Below, piece after piece: positions 1-11,800 of a stretch of 34,662 bases of DNA (within the stretch, counting starts at the first letter, position 1; every line of letters starts with the position of its first letter). The translations under genes were made by a program, and so were the position numbers. Source of the stretch: Ectocarpus siliculosus (taxonomy: Eukaryota; Sar; Phaeophyceae; Ectocarpales; Ectocarpaceae); assembly GCA_000310025.1 (NCBI GenBank), contig FN649754.1, positions 575,353 through 610,014 of the forward strand. The letters run 5' to 3'. Below the pieces are notes generated by a model. That model saw nothing but the letters and a program-made list of their open reading frames with translations. It had not been told where the DNA came from and did not search any database.

Positions 1-42
1 CCCCCGCCCTTTCCGGGAAACTCCTTCCCATGGGGTACCCCG

Positions 43-237
43 TTTTTTTTTTTTTTTTTTTCTTCCCCCCCCCCCCCCCCCCCCCCTCTCTCTCTCTCTC
101 TGTATCTCTATCTCTATCTCTCATTTTCTCTCTCGCTCTCTCTTTTCCTCTCTCATTTCTCTTTTACTATATTTACGTATAGTCTATATACCTCTCCCCC
201 TCCCTCCCTCCCGCTCTCCCTCCCTCTCGTTCTCATA
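43..237. repeat. Low-complexity T/C/CT tract
   Basis: A T-run (43-61) is followed by a C-run (about 65-86) and then CT-rich microsatellite sequence with interruptions up to about 237. It lies just beyond the 3' end of the EsV-1-7 gene, which is on the other strand. Homopolymers of this length are prone to assembly error, so exact lengths are unreliable. Confidence 0.9.
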
Positions 238-270
238 CTTGTACCATTGGTCGATGTATGTCAGAACTCA

Positions 271-918
271 TCAGCACCCCAGATGTGAGCTCTCCACTGG
301 GGCGGGTCCTCTCGACTCCACCCCCGCCGTGGTCTCCGCTTCGTCTTCCCTTTCGCCGGCCCTGGCAGCATGGCATCTGCCCATGGTTGTTCCAGGGGAA
401 CAATAGTATGCTGACGTCCTTCTCCGACCGTTCGGGACGCGGATGAAGCCGATACTCGATGCACCGTGCTTGTCGCAGTGAGTCGGATGCTCGCCGTCTA
501 CCCCCCACCTTACCATTCTCCGGCATCCTTTCACGCCTTTTTTCTGGCATTTCCGTCCGTAGTCCATCACACGCCCGTCTGTAAGATTGCCTTTGTGTTT
601 GGCGCAGAACGTACCCTTCCCGTCTGCCCAGTACCCCCAGGTCGGATGAGTTGCGGAACATCCAGCGCGGGCACAACGCTTACTCCGCACGTTCACCATG
701 GAATCCTCGGCATGCTTTCTGCAGTACACCCCCGTGTGGCTGCCGGCGTGGTTGAAATTCGGCCGCTTCTTGCACCCTTCAACGTGGGCGCAACGCCTGG
801 ATACCACATCCACCATGGAATCGTCGGCATGTCGTCTGCAGTACATAGCGCCCATCCTGCCTTCGTGGTTAAAAGATGCCTGGGTCGTGCATTTCAAGGC
901 CCAACAAGTAGTAGGCAT
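271..918 (-). CDS. EsV-1-7 repeat protein (Cys/His repeats)
   Basis: Single-exon frame of 215 residues. It carries four tandem units of the EsV-1-7 type, ideal spacing C-X4-C-X16-C-X2-H. Unit 1 (residues 5-29) fits exactly, from CWALKC to CRRH. Unit 2 has C-X5-C-X16-CRKH, unit 3 C-X4-C-X17-CAKH, and unit 4 C-X7-C-X15-CDKH, so spacing degrades toward the C-terminus. Linkers such as DDSMVDV and EDSMVNV recur between units. The last ~60 residues are polar and show no repeat. The start at 918 is the first Met, five residues before the first Cys, in the context CACAAATGCC. The family was named from Ectocarpus virus EsV-1 ORF 7 and includes the Ectocarpus developmental regulator IMMEDIATE UPRIGHT; a zinc-binding or regulatory role here is inference. 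No signal peptide or membrane segment is visible. Confidence 0.85.
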   Translation of the reverse strand: MPTTCWALKCTTQASFNHEGRMGAMYCRRHADDSMVDVVSRRCAHVEGCKKRPNFNHAGSHTGVYCRKHAEDSMVNVRSKRCARAGCSATHPTWGYWADGKGTFCAKHKGNLTDGRVMDYGRKCQKKGVKGCRRMVRWGVDGEHPTHCDKHGASSIGFIRVPNGRRRTSAYYCSPGTTMGRCHAARAGEREDEAETTAGVESRGPAPVESSHLGC

Positions 919-3297
919 TTGTGCCCACCACCGATGTGATCACGGCAACAGAATGTATGGACGATGGCGAACCCCGCCTTTACCCTGTACGAGTTCGAAA
1001 AGTAAGGGGTGGGATTGTAGTCTATGAGTTGCGTTTCCAAAAATTACAATTAGCCGGAGAGACGACATACGAATAAAGACTATTCATGCTACACGTAGCA
1101 GAACAGCAACTGATGGGCACTGAGAAGGCGTTGCCACAAAGTAATGGTCAAGACCTTATCCCAACATGTTTACAGCGTTCTCGGCAGTCACCCACGCAGA
1201 GCGGGGTAACTGGGCCCACAATACTTATGTGACGATGGTCACCGTGTCGGTTGGTCACTTCCAACAGTTACCGTTTAGTGTCTGTTGTGAGCTCCGTATG
1301 TTGTGTGTTTGGTTGTGACTCTTGGAAGTGGAAAGCGTACATGAAGTGTCTATCTCGCTACAGAATATCTCCTCCCTCTCTCTCGCGCGCTGAAATCGAT
1401 CACCTTCTTCATTATTCACTACCCCGAGAGGGAAAGGAAGGGATGCATGGTTCTGCAAATAATGGAGAGTGATTTTCCCGTGAATCTCAACCCACCAGCG
1501 TCACCAAGCCATTTTCGAAGAGCTTGCGAGTCCCGAAATCAACACTTGGCTCACCAAACTTTATTTTGCGCGTAGTGAACATCACAGACAATATCGGTCA
1601 GGGAACGATCACGATCTACATCTATTTGTGCGAGAAGTGTACCGTGAAGAATACTCAGAGCGATCTGGCCTGAAGTATGGTGCCACGCCCTGTTTGCAAG
1701 CTCAAAAGGATGCTTGTGTGAAAACGGAGTCAACCTCTGCGGGCTTCATTCAGTGGTGCATGCAATTGGAATGATGAGAGAGGTAGGAGAGGAAGTCTGC
1801 AGTAGTACAAACTCGATACAGGTGTGCCATACGATCACGCAGCCGAACCGAACCCCATGATATTTCTCTCACGAAAACAGAGGGGTCTTATCCTCTTCTA
1901 CCTGCGCAAGCCGCTGAGACGACCTTGACCTAGACCGGAAGGGGCAAGAGACTGAGTAAAACCACCAGTATACGCCTGTGGGCTCTACTCACGCCGTCGC
2001 TAGGCGTGCCTACATATTTACCGGGCAAAGAATACACAAAACAGCGCACCGGGTGAGATCCGCTCAAATCTCCCTCGAGAGCGGAGCACCGCGAGGAGAG
2101 CAGTGACACAGCACTCCGACGACGAGGCTAGAGGATCACAGGAGGCGGCCGCAGGAGGAGGCTGCGTGACGGGCAGTGCTGGGGAATGACCGTCTTGCTC
2201 TTGGAAGGTGGGTGATACGGCTCTCCGTCGAAACATTGCGGGTGACATCCGAGAGGGGCTCCGCACACTCAGAATTGAACAGCAAGAAGCCTTTCACAGT
2301 CGGTAGATATCGTTGGCGTTAATATCGTTGGAACATCTCAACGAACGGTGTGTGTATTTCTGTCCAGCACGAAACCATTGCACTCTGGAGGACGTGTTTG
2401 TCTCCCTCTTGACACACCGCCGCATACAAGTGTACAAGTGTACAGTAGTTCCGATATGAATGGACTCAGCTCCTTCCGGGCTTGTTTGACTCACGCCTTG
2501 CCTACTACGCTCAGCAGTCATGCGCAGTATTTCAACAATGCATGCACATGTGGAGTGTGCAGAAATGTTTTCTCGGGTGCGTTGTGATACTGGCGGGTTG
2601 GGTGCCGACGCTTTACCTTCTTACTGCTGTTCGAAGTGACCCATAGAGGATGCGGGCGCATAAACTCAACACCAACACACTCAGGCGCCATTTCGAGCTA
2701 CCCCTTGGAAAAAGGCAAATAGTTTAGTCCATGGCGGGCATCGCTTCATACCCCTAGGCAAAGAACCCCAAAACTACAGATGCTTTACCTCAGAATGTAC
2801 GGTACTGTAGTACGCGGTTCTTTCGCCAAAGAAAATGTCGCCATGAGGTTAGTTACAGCAGTAGCCTTGGCTTGGCAAATCTGAGCTCCTTACCGGACAA
2901 AGGGTTGCTATCCTGTAGCTTCTTTCTACAGTGTGAAACGTGTCCCCACAACAAGTGGACATTTTTCATACTGAAGCTTCAGTAAGTCGGCGAATGTTTC
3001 CAGGTACCAGACTTGTACAGTTTCACCATCCAGATAGGGGACACGCGGCTTAGGAGAGTTTGTGGTGCAGCCAGTCAGAGCCGCGGAGAGGCATCACACA
3101 GCAGCAGTATATCACAAAGCGTACCCAAAACCCAGGGGTTCTCACGTATGTTTCACACAGCGGAGCCTACAGTAGGGAAACAACTGTGTTGCCGCAGGTA
3201 GACATATGAGTTCGGTGTCCCCAAAGCGTCCCCATTTCGGCGTCCACTACTTGGAGGGTCAAGTGCGAGCACTAACTACTGTATACCAAACTGTCGT

Positions 3298-3359
3298 CCG
3301 CTGCCCTGTGCATTTGGTCGGTGAACCGCTGCGCTGTGCATTTTTTGGTCTGTGAACCG
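3298..3359. repeat. Two-copy tandem repeat, ~30 nt unit
   Basis: Two adjacent copies share CCGCTG, then C or G, CTGTGCATTT, a short T-run in the second copy, and GGTC(G/T)GTGAACC. They differ by a few substitutions and the T insertion. Non-coding context. Confidence 0.7.
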
Positions 3360-5714
3360 GGGGTCAACATCTAGACTATGATTCGATACTCACAGGTACG
3401 TGGTGTGAACCATATTTTCTGTGAAGCCCCCCTATCGAAAACTCGCCGCTGCCCGCCACTCCCCGCACCAGCCGCACAAGGACTGGACCCAGCACACGCA
3501 GCAGACAAACCGGGGCCGATAACGAACAAGTCAGCAGCAGTCAAGACATATTACCCGTTGGGGCGGTTACGTCGCCGACAACCGATCCAATATCATCATG
3601 TCGGAAGGCGTCATGCTGCTATTGCTGAAACACCAACTCCTACCCCATGCACCAGCCACGACGGGAAGGCAGCACGAGAGGCGACAGCGGCAGATCGAGA
3701 TGCCCTGTCTCCCGGAGACAAGTATTCTGATCGATCAGTGTCGCAAGCACTACGCTCTCGTGGCCAGAAGAGGTGAAAATATACTTGTCTTGCAAATATC
3801 TACTGCTTGCTGTATGTAGACGGTACAATAGTCTCCAGGACGACACAGGTTTTACCTGAAGTGAAGCAGACCCGACCCGAACCAATATTGTGCGATGAGT
3901 GAATGTACAGTAGCACAGATACCCATATCACCCCTGGTTCTAGTTTCTTCGGACAACCAAGCGCACCCCGAGAGAGCGAGCGGTGTGTTGTGTGGGGGGG
4001 CACAGTAGACTTCCTCTCGCCTGCTAGCGACTCATGTCATGTGGCGGCTCGTCCGCTTCCAGCAGATAACGTTTGTCCAGAACCACAACATGTCGTCAGA
4101 GCAACCGTGCCGTGGTGGGTGGGCAATACATGGTGGGCGAGACAACGGGTAGGGAGCTGTAAGGCAGCAAGAGGGCACACTTTGCCAATAGAGACCTGCT
4201 TTCGAACGATGCCTACGCGCTTACTCATGAAAGCAACGCGTATGGGCCAATGAAATATGTTGCTGCTTCAACTGAGAAAGCAGGCGGTACTGCCGTGGCT
4301 TTGGGCAAGCGTTGCTTTCGCTCCACCGCCCGTGGCCCTTCCCCACTGTCTGCTCGAGAGAGGTTGTGAACACAGCGTGCTCAAAGCAAACACCTTTCGG
4401 TTCGTGTATTGAGCAAAGTTCGGCGAGTTTCGCGACGCACGGTCCATGCCGTCTTCTCGTGCCCCTGCTGCCCTACCAAAGGCGCATCGGTTGGAGTGCT
4501 ACACGAATCTAGTTTGCCATCGGGGGTTGTGAGTTGTCGACCCTTGAATCTTAAGGACCGACAAGAAAAAATGCTTGTCCATAATCAAGGTTCGCCGGTA
4601 TGTCGAGCACCCGGCAAGAGAGTGAATGAAGAAAATATGGCCCATGTTTAGCATATTGGGCGATGCCAGATTCGTTCTCCCGAAACTGCTTTGCGTCACT
4701 TCTGTTGAGTTGCAATGCAGCCACGCGTATTCCAAGGAACTTTTAGATATCCTTCATTAGTATTCGTTCCTAGATCATGGTGTTGAAATACTCTGAGCCG
4801 CTCACACGCCTGGCACTTTGGTACTGTTGTTCTCGCTGCTGCCGTAACAGGTTTCATATCTTAAGAGACACATATGCAGCGCACATGATGTCATTTGGTG
4901 TCCCCAAACCGAAATGTTCTCAGGGAAGGACGGAAAAGGGGCTTCGATTTCGGGGGATACTACATGTACTTCTCTCTGACATGTCAATATGATCCAGATA
5001 GACATACCGAAAGAAACAAGGGGCATGGTCCATGCACTTCATGATTCTTTATCCTCACCATCATCGAACGTGGCGTCGTTGCATGTGAAACAACCGGTAA
5101 ACCTCAGGTCCGGGTCGGCGGGGGAACCACAGAGACGACGCGCAAGCGTTCACCGCAGCAGGTACATGTCGTCCATTAGGTATGATTCATATTGGCAATG
5201 CAATCATTTTCTCTCAAAATTTGCTACACGGCAAAGCCCAACTTTGGAACAACAACCTATTCGTCAACCCTAAGTGGTATTCTATGCCCTTGTTGTCTTT
5301 GTAGAGACTGTAGTGCTTGATGTTTAGATGCTTGTTATCACTCACACCCGGTTGGGGGGAAAGAGCAGGGAGTGCCACGCGCACGACAGCTGACAGCAGC
5401 TGGCGTGGGGGCTCCGCACAATCATTCTCTGGTCGTACTACCCAACGCATACCTATGCACCTGAAACAGTCATCTCGTCTACAGATCCGACTACATACGC
5501 ACTCACACGATCACAACCAAACAAAACGAAAGAAGACGGGGCGGGTCTACTGTATCGGACTCGTCTGCGACCGCCAATTTTACACCCAGCCGATGATGGT
5601 CTCTCCTACCAACCCTGGCTTGACTTCAGCAGGACGCGTGCCGTACTTCATTAACCCCCGCATGTCGGCGCTAATCGGGCCCCGAACTCTTGATAAAGCC
5701 TCCCCCCCCTGGTG

Positions 5715-5790
5715 CGGTGAGAATCCGGCGTGCTCCGTCCTGGCTTTGTCGGGATGCGAGGTCAATGATCTAACCACTACGGCATGCACG
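5715..5790 (-). repeat. tRNA-like (SINE-type) fragment
   Basis: The minus strand reads TGCCGTAGTGG (5784-5774), close to a Pol III A box, followed by GTTAGATCATTGACCTCGCA. This resembles the D-arm and anticodon-arm region of a tRNA or tRNA-derived SINE. No convincing B box follows at tRNA spacing, so it is not an intact tRNA. It lies immediately upstream of the first recognised exon of the helical-repeat gene. Confidence 0.3.
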
Positions 5791-5852
5791 ACTATGAGTA
5801 CACCCCCCCTCCCCCCCTTCCCCCCCCCAAATGCTTCCGGGACGGCGCACAG

Positions 5853-8800
5853 CTACTGTCACGACGATGGCCCATGTGCTGCGCGCCGCGGCTTCGTTTC
5901 TCAGCGACAACGACAAGGAGGCCGTCATGAAACGTGGGTGGTGGTGGATTACGGCATCACGTGAAAGGGTGTCAGCAACGAAATCAGGACCCGTTCTTGC
6001 AAACCTGAAAAAACAGCCTGTTAAGTTCGTTATATCTACCGAGGTACCCGCCGAGAGCTCCCACCTTCGGCCTCATTGATGCGTATTTGTCATCGCTGTT
6101 ACTGCAGTCTAGCAAAGGAAAAAAAGAGGTGATCATGCGATATCGCGCCGTTTGGTTACGTGGCCACACACAGGATCGAAAAAGTATCTCTGTAAACGAG
6201 GTTTTCCCCAAATGGGTATCGCGCCGTATGCCGTTGTTCTCAGTGACACTGACCAGCATTGTCCTGTTCTTCCATGTATACGTTCGGGTCCGCGTTTGGG
6301 TTTCGGTGCGTTTCGGTGCCCCGCGGAACGATTGGTCAGCCACGGAAATACATGGGGTGGGATGGAACCGGATAGAGAAACTCCCTCGTCTTGCTGAAGT
6401 TGAGGGGGCCTCGACCATCCCTGAGCATCATATTGCTGCCGTGCGGCCACCCTTTTCGTGCAGAGATCGTGAGCATGACGCTCGATACTGGATGCCCCGT
6501 TGCCCTGGCTCAAGAGCTGCTAGCAGCATTGGTCGCTTTAGCGGATAGAGACCCAGCTAAGGTCCGTACATCGTTCGGTATTCAGCGGTGGTAGGCTCTT
6601 AGGTCGCCTATTTCGTCGTCGCGCGAGTCCTCGTGGTGCTTGACAGGTTCTCGAGTGATTCCTCTCGATCGGGGCTCGTGACTCTTCACCCGTCGTCCGT
6701 TGACGACAAGATGTTCTTCGTTATTCGCGTTATGGCCCCTGGCCATCTCTCCATCGCCGTAAACAATGTCAGTTCCGTTGACCTCGAGTTCCGCCTGAAG
6801 GTTTCCATGTCTTGGCGCTAAGGTATAGAAAGGTGATGCCGAGCCTATACACAGTGTTTGCATTTGTCGACCTTGGCTATGATGCACACTCGAAAGACCG
6901 ATCGCATTCACCCTGTTCCGAGTTATACTCGTTCTCCGCTTCTCTTGTTTGATAGGACATCCCAGGTGATGGGATAGTACTCACCTTCCGTCCGTGTTGA
7001 TCTAGGCTCCATAGCGTTTGTTGCTGTTTCTTTCGTAAAATACTCCGCCGTGTAGCAAGGGCACGATTTAGTCGTTCAATTTAGACTTGGACACGCAACT
7101 TCAAGACTGCCCCGGCGAAGACTGGCGCGAAAGTCCGAAAATGTTGATGTTCGTGCTGCACTGCCCTGACCGTGGTTCGGCCCTCTCACGAGTGGTATCC
7201 GCGAAGACACGTTTCGAGTACCCACTTTTGTTCCAGAAACGGGCAGGTATACCCACTTTTGTCTGGTTCCCTTTCTTTTTCTTCATTGGAAAATAGGAGC
7301 AGTTTTCCTAGTCTTTGTTGTTCCTAGGGTGATGATCCCGTTCGGTGCAATGGGGCCCTGTGTCTTCCGCAAACAATTTGGCTGTATCCCAGCCTCGAGC
7401 TGCAGCGATGGGCTTTGCACCCTCTTTGACCGCCCTTTCTGGCCCATGCTATATTGTTGGTGTGTTGCCCTGCTGAGCATTTGACCATCTGACCTTCTTT
7501 CGTCTGGGTGGTATGACAATCTCGATGGTACGGACGACGTCTCTCGGGCATATTCTGCTTCCATGACTCACTTATATATTCTTTGTATTTGTCACGGGAA
7601 AAACCTGTTGGTTGCCCATGAAGAGAACGGAACGGATGTATGTGAAGACAAGGTCGACACCATTTTTTTGGGTCAGGACATCAAGCGATAGACCAAGCGA
7701 TAGATACCGACGAAAACCTGTACCGACCAACCACCGCCGCAGATCTTGGAGGTATACGGATCCCGACTGTGCTTCTACTGCGACTCCCAGACTGACCCGA
7801 ACATGCAAGATCAAGTTGCCGAGGTGATGGAACCCCCGGGGTAAAGAAAGATGGTTGCGCGTGCTCATCATCATCGCAGATAACTCGCCAATTTGCGACG
7901 TTTTAGGCAGACCATGGACATCCTGCGACAGATCCATACGCGCCTGCATGCTACCTTTCTGGTTGGAGTATCACACTGCGAGTACCGCAAGCTCGAAGCA
8001 GACTAGACTACTTGTTTTTTGGTTGTTTGCCCGTTTGGGCATTCCCTTAGAGAAGTTCGGGTTATAGTTCCTCTTGAATGGGGGCCTTCTCTATTTTGGT
8101 CGGTGTTGACCTTGCGTGAGAGTCATTTTGGGAATTGAGAGAGAGAGGTCTCCATCAAAGTGTCTTTCGACGCACGATCAAGCCCTATAACAGGTTTCGT
8201 GCTAGATCCGAAACATGACAAAATTAAAACGCTTGAGAGGCATGTCTCAGACCCTTCTTTATGGAAACAGAATCTTGCAAATATATTTTGGCATTTTGAC
8301 CCAAGATTTGCTCACAATATATCTCCGCGAAGATTTGCAGTATCGCGATTTACGGGGGAAATATCTTGACTGTTGAAAAAGCGATGTGTTGTTCCTCTCT
8401 TCTGCTTGAAGTTGATAAAGGCACAACGGCCACTTGGTCCACAGAAAATGCCGAGGTGTGGCGAAAAGTGAGCATGACGCAGTTGCAGAAGGGGCATCCC
8501 TCCCCCACCTGTATTGCCTCAACACTGTGGGTGGATACTAGCGATGGGCGCGTACCTGGGGTGCAAAATAAAAGCCGTTGCCCACGAGCTCATGTCAAGC
8601 GGAGAAACAAAATTGTTCCATTGCTGTCCAACTGACAAGAAAGTACATCAACCCGAGGCCGATGACACCCATGCACGTATCTCACTATGTCGCAGGCGTA
8701 CCGAGGTCAAACCTCCGGCGCTGTCATCTGCACTCACGGATTTGGCTCGGGTGCAAACGGGTCGGGTGTGGGGTGACTCGATGAAGAGATAGAAGCGTCG

Positions 8801-11800
8801 CACACGACAGAGCAGTGTTGGCAAAACGTGCCCCCTCCTCTATTTTTCTACATCAAAATCAAGTACTCTTTGAACGGTCCCTCGACAGACTGGTGATGGC
8901 GCACGTGGAACGAGCCATGGCATATATGCATTTTTTTCGCGCGCCTTGGTCGTTTTCGTTCGCTGTCGGCGCCCGTGGCGCCGACACAGTGATGCCAGGG
9001 TGCGTTTGAGACCCTTGCGAGTGTGCCACGTGCAGATTTCATGGCGTTATGGACGATTAGGTTGACTGACCTTCGGTGATCGCGCCGCACCCAGGCAAGA
9101 TTTGTTACGCCGCCTCAAGATTTGTCGGAAGGCTCGTTTCGACAGATCTTGGGTCAAGATTTGTTCGAAAGGGCAGATTTCGGGCCTCGAGAATCTTGGC
9201 CAAGATATATCGGAAGATTTCGCTCCCATAAATCGTGAAACTGGCAGATCTTGGCCAAGATCAAGATTTATCGACAAGATTTTGTTCCCATAAATCGGGG
9301 TCTCAGAGAAATTTTCCGTGACCACGTTTCACGAGTATCTCCCCCTCCTTCAAGGTGACAAGTTTCAGGTCTAACAAAACTTTCGAGAAACGTTTCGCGA
9401 ATCGCTTGGCGAGAGAGGACCTTTTCTCTCGCATTTGGCCGCTCACCAGGTTGGAGGAGTACGAGTTTGATAACTCGTCCTCGCCATTGAAGAGCTTGTT
9501 GACTTCGGAATTTCGGGCACTTCTCCTCTCTATATGTTTGAAACGGCAAATTTAGGTGGGAGGAATGATTCGGGCGCTAGAGCACTTTACGAGGGTGCTT
9601 TTCACGGGTGGACAGAGCGACCTGTGTGCGCAGTTCCTGTACGCCGACGTGTCGTCGGCCTCCCTCGGCGCCGCGTCTTTCTCTTCCAACCTCTCTGAAG
9701 AGGATCTGAACGATCTGCTGTGTGGTGAGTTTGCCTCCTCACATGTCAATCTCTAGCCGCACCCAGAGTTAGGCCTCATCTCTTGTCGGATAAAGATACG
9801 GGGAGGGACAACGCGATCCGGGTGGTCAATGCGCTTGTATGCAACGGAGTTGCGACCCCTGCAAGGCCTGGTGCGCTATACACCAGACTTTGTACAATGG
9901 ATACCAATGATAGTTTTCCGCAGCATACGACGATGGAACTTCAGGGTTCCGACGCTGCTGACTGGTGAATAACAGGTTATGCATCAAGGTGTATGAGTAC
10001 TGCCCTCACCCCCCACAAACTGTTGACGTGGTTGTTTGATCCAGGACGGAAGGACTACCCTCACGTGGCCCAGCTGATCAACGGATGCCTTGCCTCTCGC
10101 CTAGCTTCAGTCCGTCGCTGCGCTTACGAGACCCTGTCCAACGTCGCTCTCTTCGCGAAGGCACACCGGGCAAGTACTCTTTGGTGTTACTTTTACTGCT
10201 GCTGTTGCTGTTGTTGTTGCTGTTGTTGATGCTGCTGTTCCTGCTGTTGCTACTGCGGCGGCGGCGGTTGTTGTTGCTGTTGTTGTTGTTGCGGATGTCT
10301 AATTTTCTAGTTGTTATTGTTATTGTTTCTGCAGGTATCGTTTGTTGCCTCGCGCCAACTCTTAGATGGATGGCGACATGGTCGTGGGTGTCAGGCGAGC
10401 ACCATAGGTGCAGTGTCGGATCTTAGTTCAGCTAGCGGGAACAAAAATGCTGCCAGCGACGGTAGAAGACGGGATGGCAGCCAACGCAATATGTCACGGT
10501 ATAAGCAACGTAGGCTATTGAAGGAGCCACTCTTTGGAGCCGGCATGACGTTCAAGTGTCCATTTCCGGCCCCGAGCGGGTCTACAGGACACAGAAACAG
10601 CACGTCACTGTCGCAAATTCTTCAAGAACCTGCCGCTGCTGTCTCCGCATCTATCGCTTGGGCCGATGTCGAAAACAAAGCTTCTTTCTCACTGTCATTC
10701 GGAAACCCGGTGCTGATTCAGGGCCCCAAGGCGTTCGACATGCTGCTGCGGTTGCGTCTCGGGGGGGCGGAAAAAGACCCTCGATTGATCGCCGTTTTGG
10801 CTGCGCTCGTCTGGGTGAGCGAAACCGACATGTGTATTCGCTCAGGATCTACAAGTTCGTATTCAAAACGCTAAGCAATATATTTTCGGTCACGTTGTAG
10901 ACATGATGCCCATTAGAGGTTGAGCATAGCCATGAAAAAAACGAGTTTTTCATCATGCACGATGAACGTACAGTAGAAGTCCATCTTCAACTGAAAAACG
11001 TGCTGGCAGAGGTCGGAAAAGTATGCTCCGCGCCACAGACTTCAATCACGCTCACTTGGTGTAGGAAGAGGGACGGGGGGGGCAAACATGATGGAAGGCG
11101 TTGCTGTGTTTTTTCTTGGCTGCACCGGTGTATTTGGCTGTGCGAGAGCAACGCGCCGTCACTTCGGAACACCGTGGGAGAGATGCTATCAAATTTCGAG
11201 AGCGCGAGCAGTAGGTTAGCGAGAGTCCTTCCAGATCATTTTCTCCACTCGCGACAGCAACGTAATCAGAAACGAGTAGAATCGTGTGCAAGAGCGGTTG
11301 TAGCGCTTCCGAAATTCAGGCGACAATAACATCGCGAACATATTTCTTTCTTACCTCAAGGTCTTATTTGCTCGTACGTGTTTGTTTCGCACGGTGGTGT
11401 GTTAGAGTTCCACGAGCTGTACAAAAGCGGCAAAAGCCACGTTGCAGCTCTGGGAACGAATCAAGACACTGACACTAGCATACATGGTGCTCAACGAAGT
11501 CGCATGGGTATGTTGCTTAACACCATGCGAGAGCCACGAGAGCAAGATGTACAAAACCTCGCCCTTTCGTCTTGGACCGTAGTAGTATGCCTCTCGGAAC
11601 TCTATTTTTTCCATAACGTGACCGTCGCTCGCAGCTTCAAGCCACCCTACTACGACGTTGCCTCTCTGTCGGAAGAGCTCCGATCCGGAGTCGCATGCTT
11701 TCATTCGTCGTCGACGAATATTTTGTTTCAGGTGTTGACTCTCTTTCAAATGAATTGGCGTTGATGTGCATTTTTTCGCTCTTTCTTTTACCATATTTCG

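Larger units (their letters stand above)
919..5852. other. Stretch without a supported gene
   Basis: About 4.9 kb in which I cannot support any coding exon on either strand. Open frames are short (mostly under 130 codons), overlap on several frames, lack recognisable motifs and do not join through consistent splice phases. The stretch includes a two-copy tandem repeat near 3298-3359, a tRNA-like fragment near 5715-5790 and a poly-pyrimidine run at 5802-5829. It may also hold the missing 5' exon(s) and promoter of the helical-repeat gene that follows, and the promoter of the EsV-1-7 gene at its left end. Confidence 0.5.

Noticed and set aside
5317-5964. Plus-strand open frame of 215 codons
   Set aside because: Covers a tRNA-like fragment and a poly-C run, uses a different frame from the helical exon at 5853-5933, and lacks motifs.
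10085-10426. Poly-leucine open frame
   Set aside because: It is a read-through of the CTG/TTG intronic repeat in the wrong frame and ends soon after the true acceptor.
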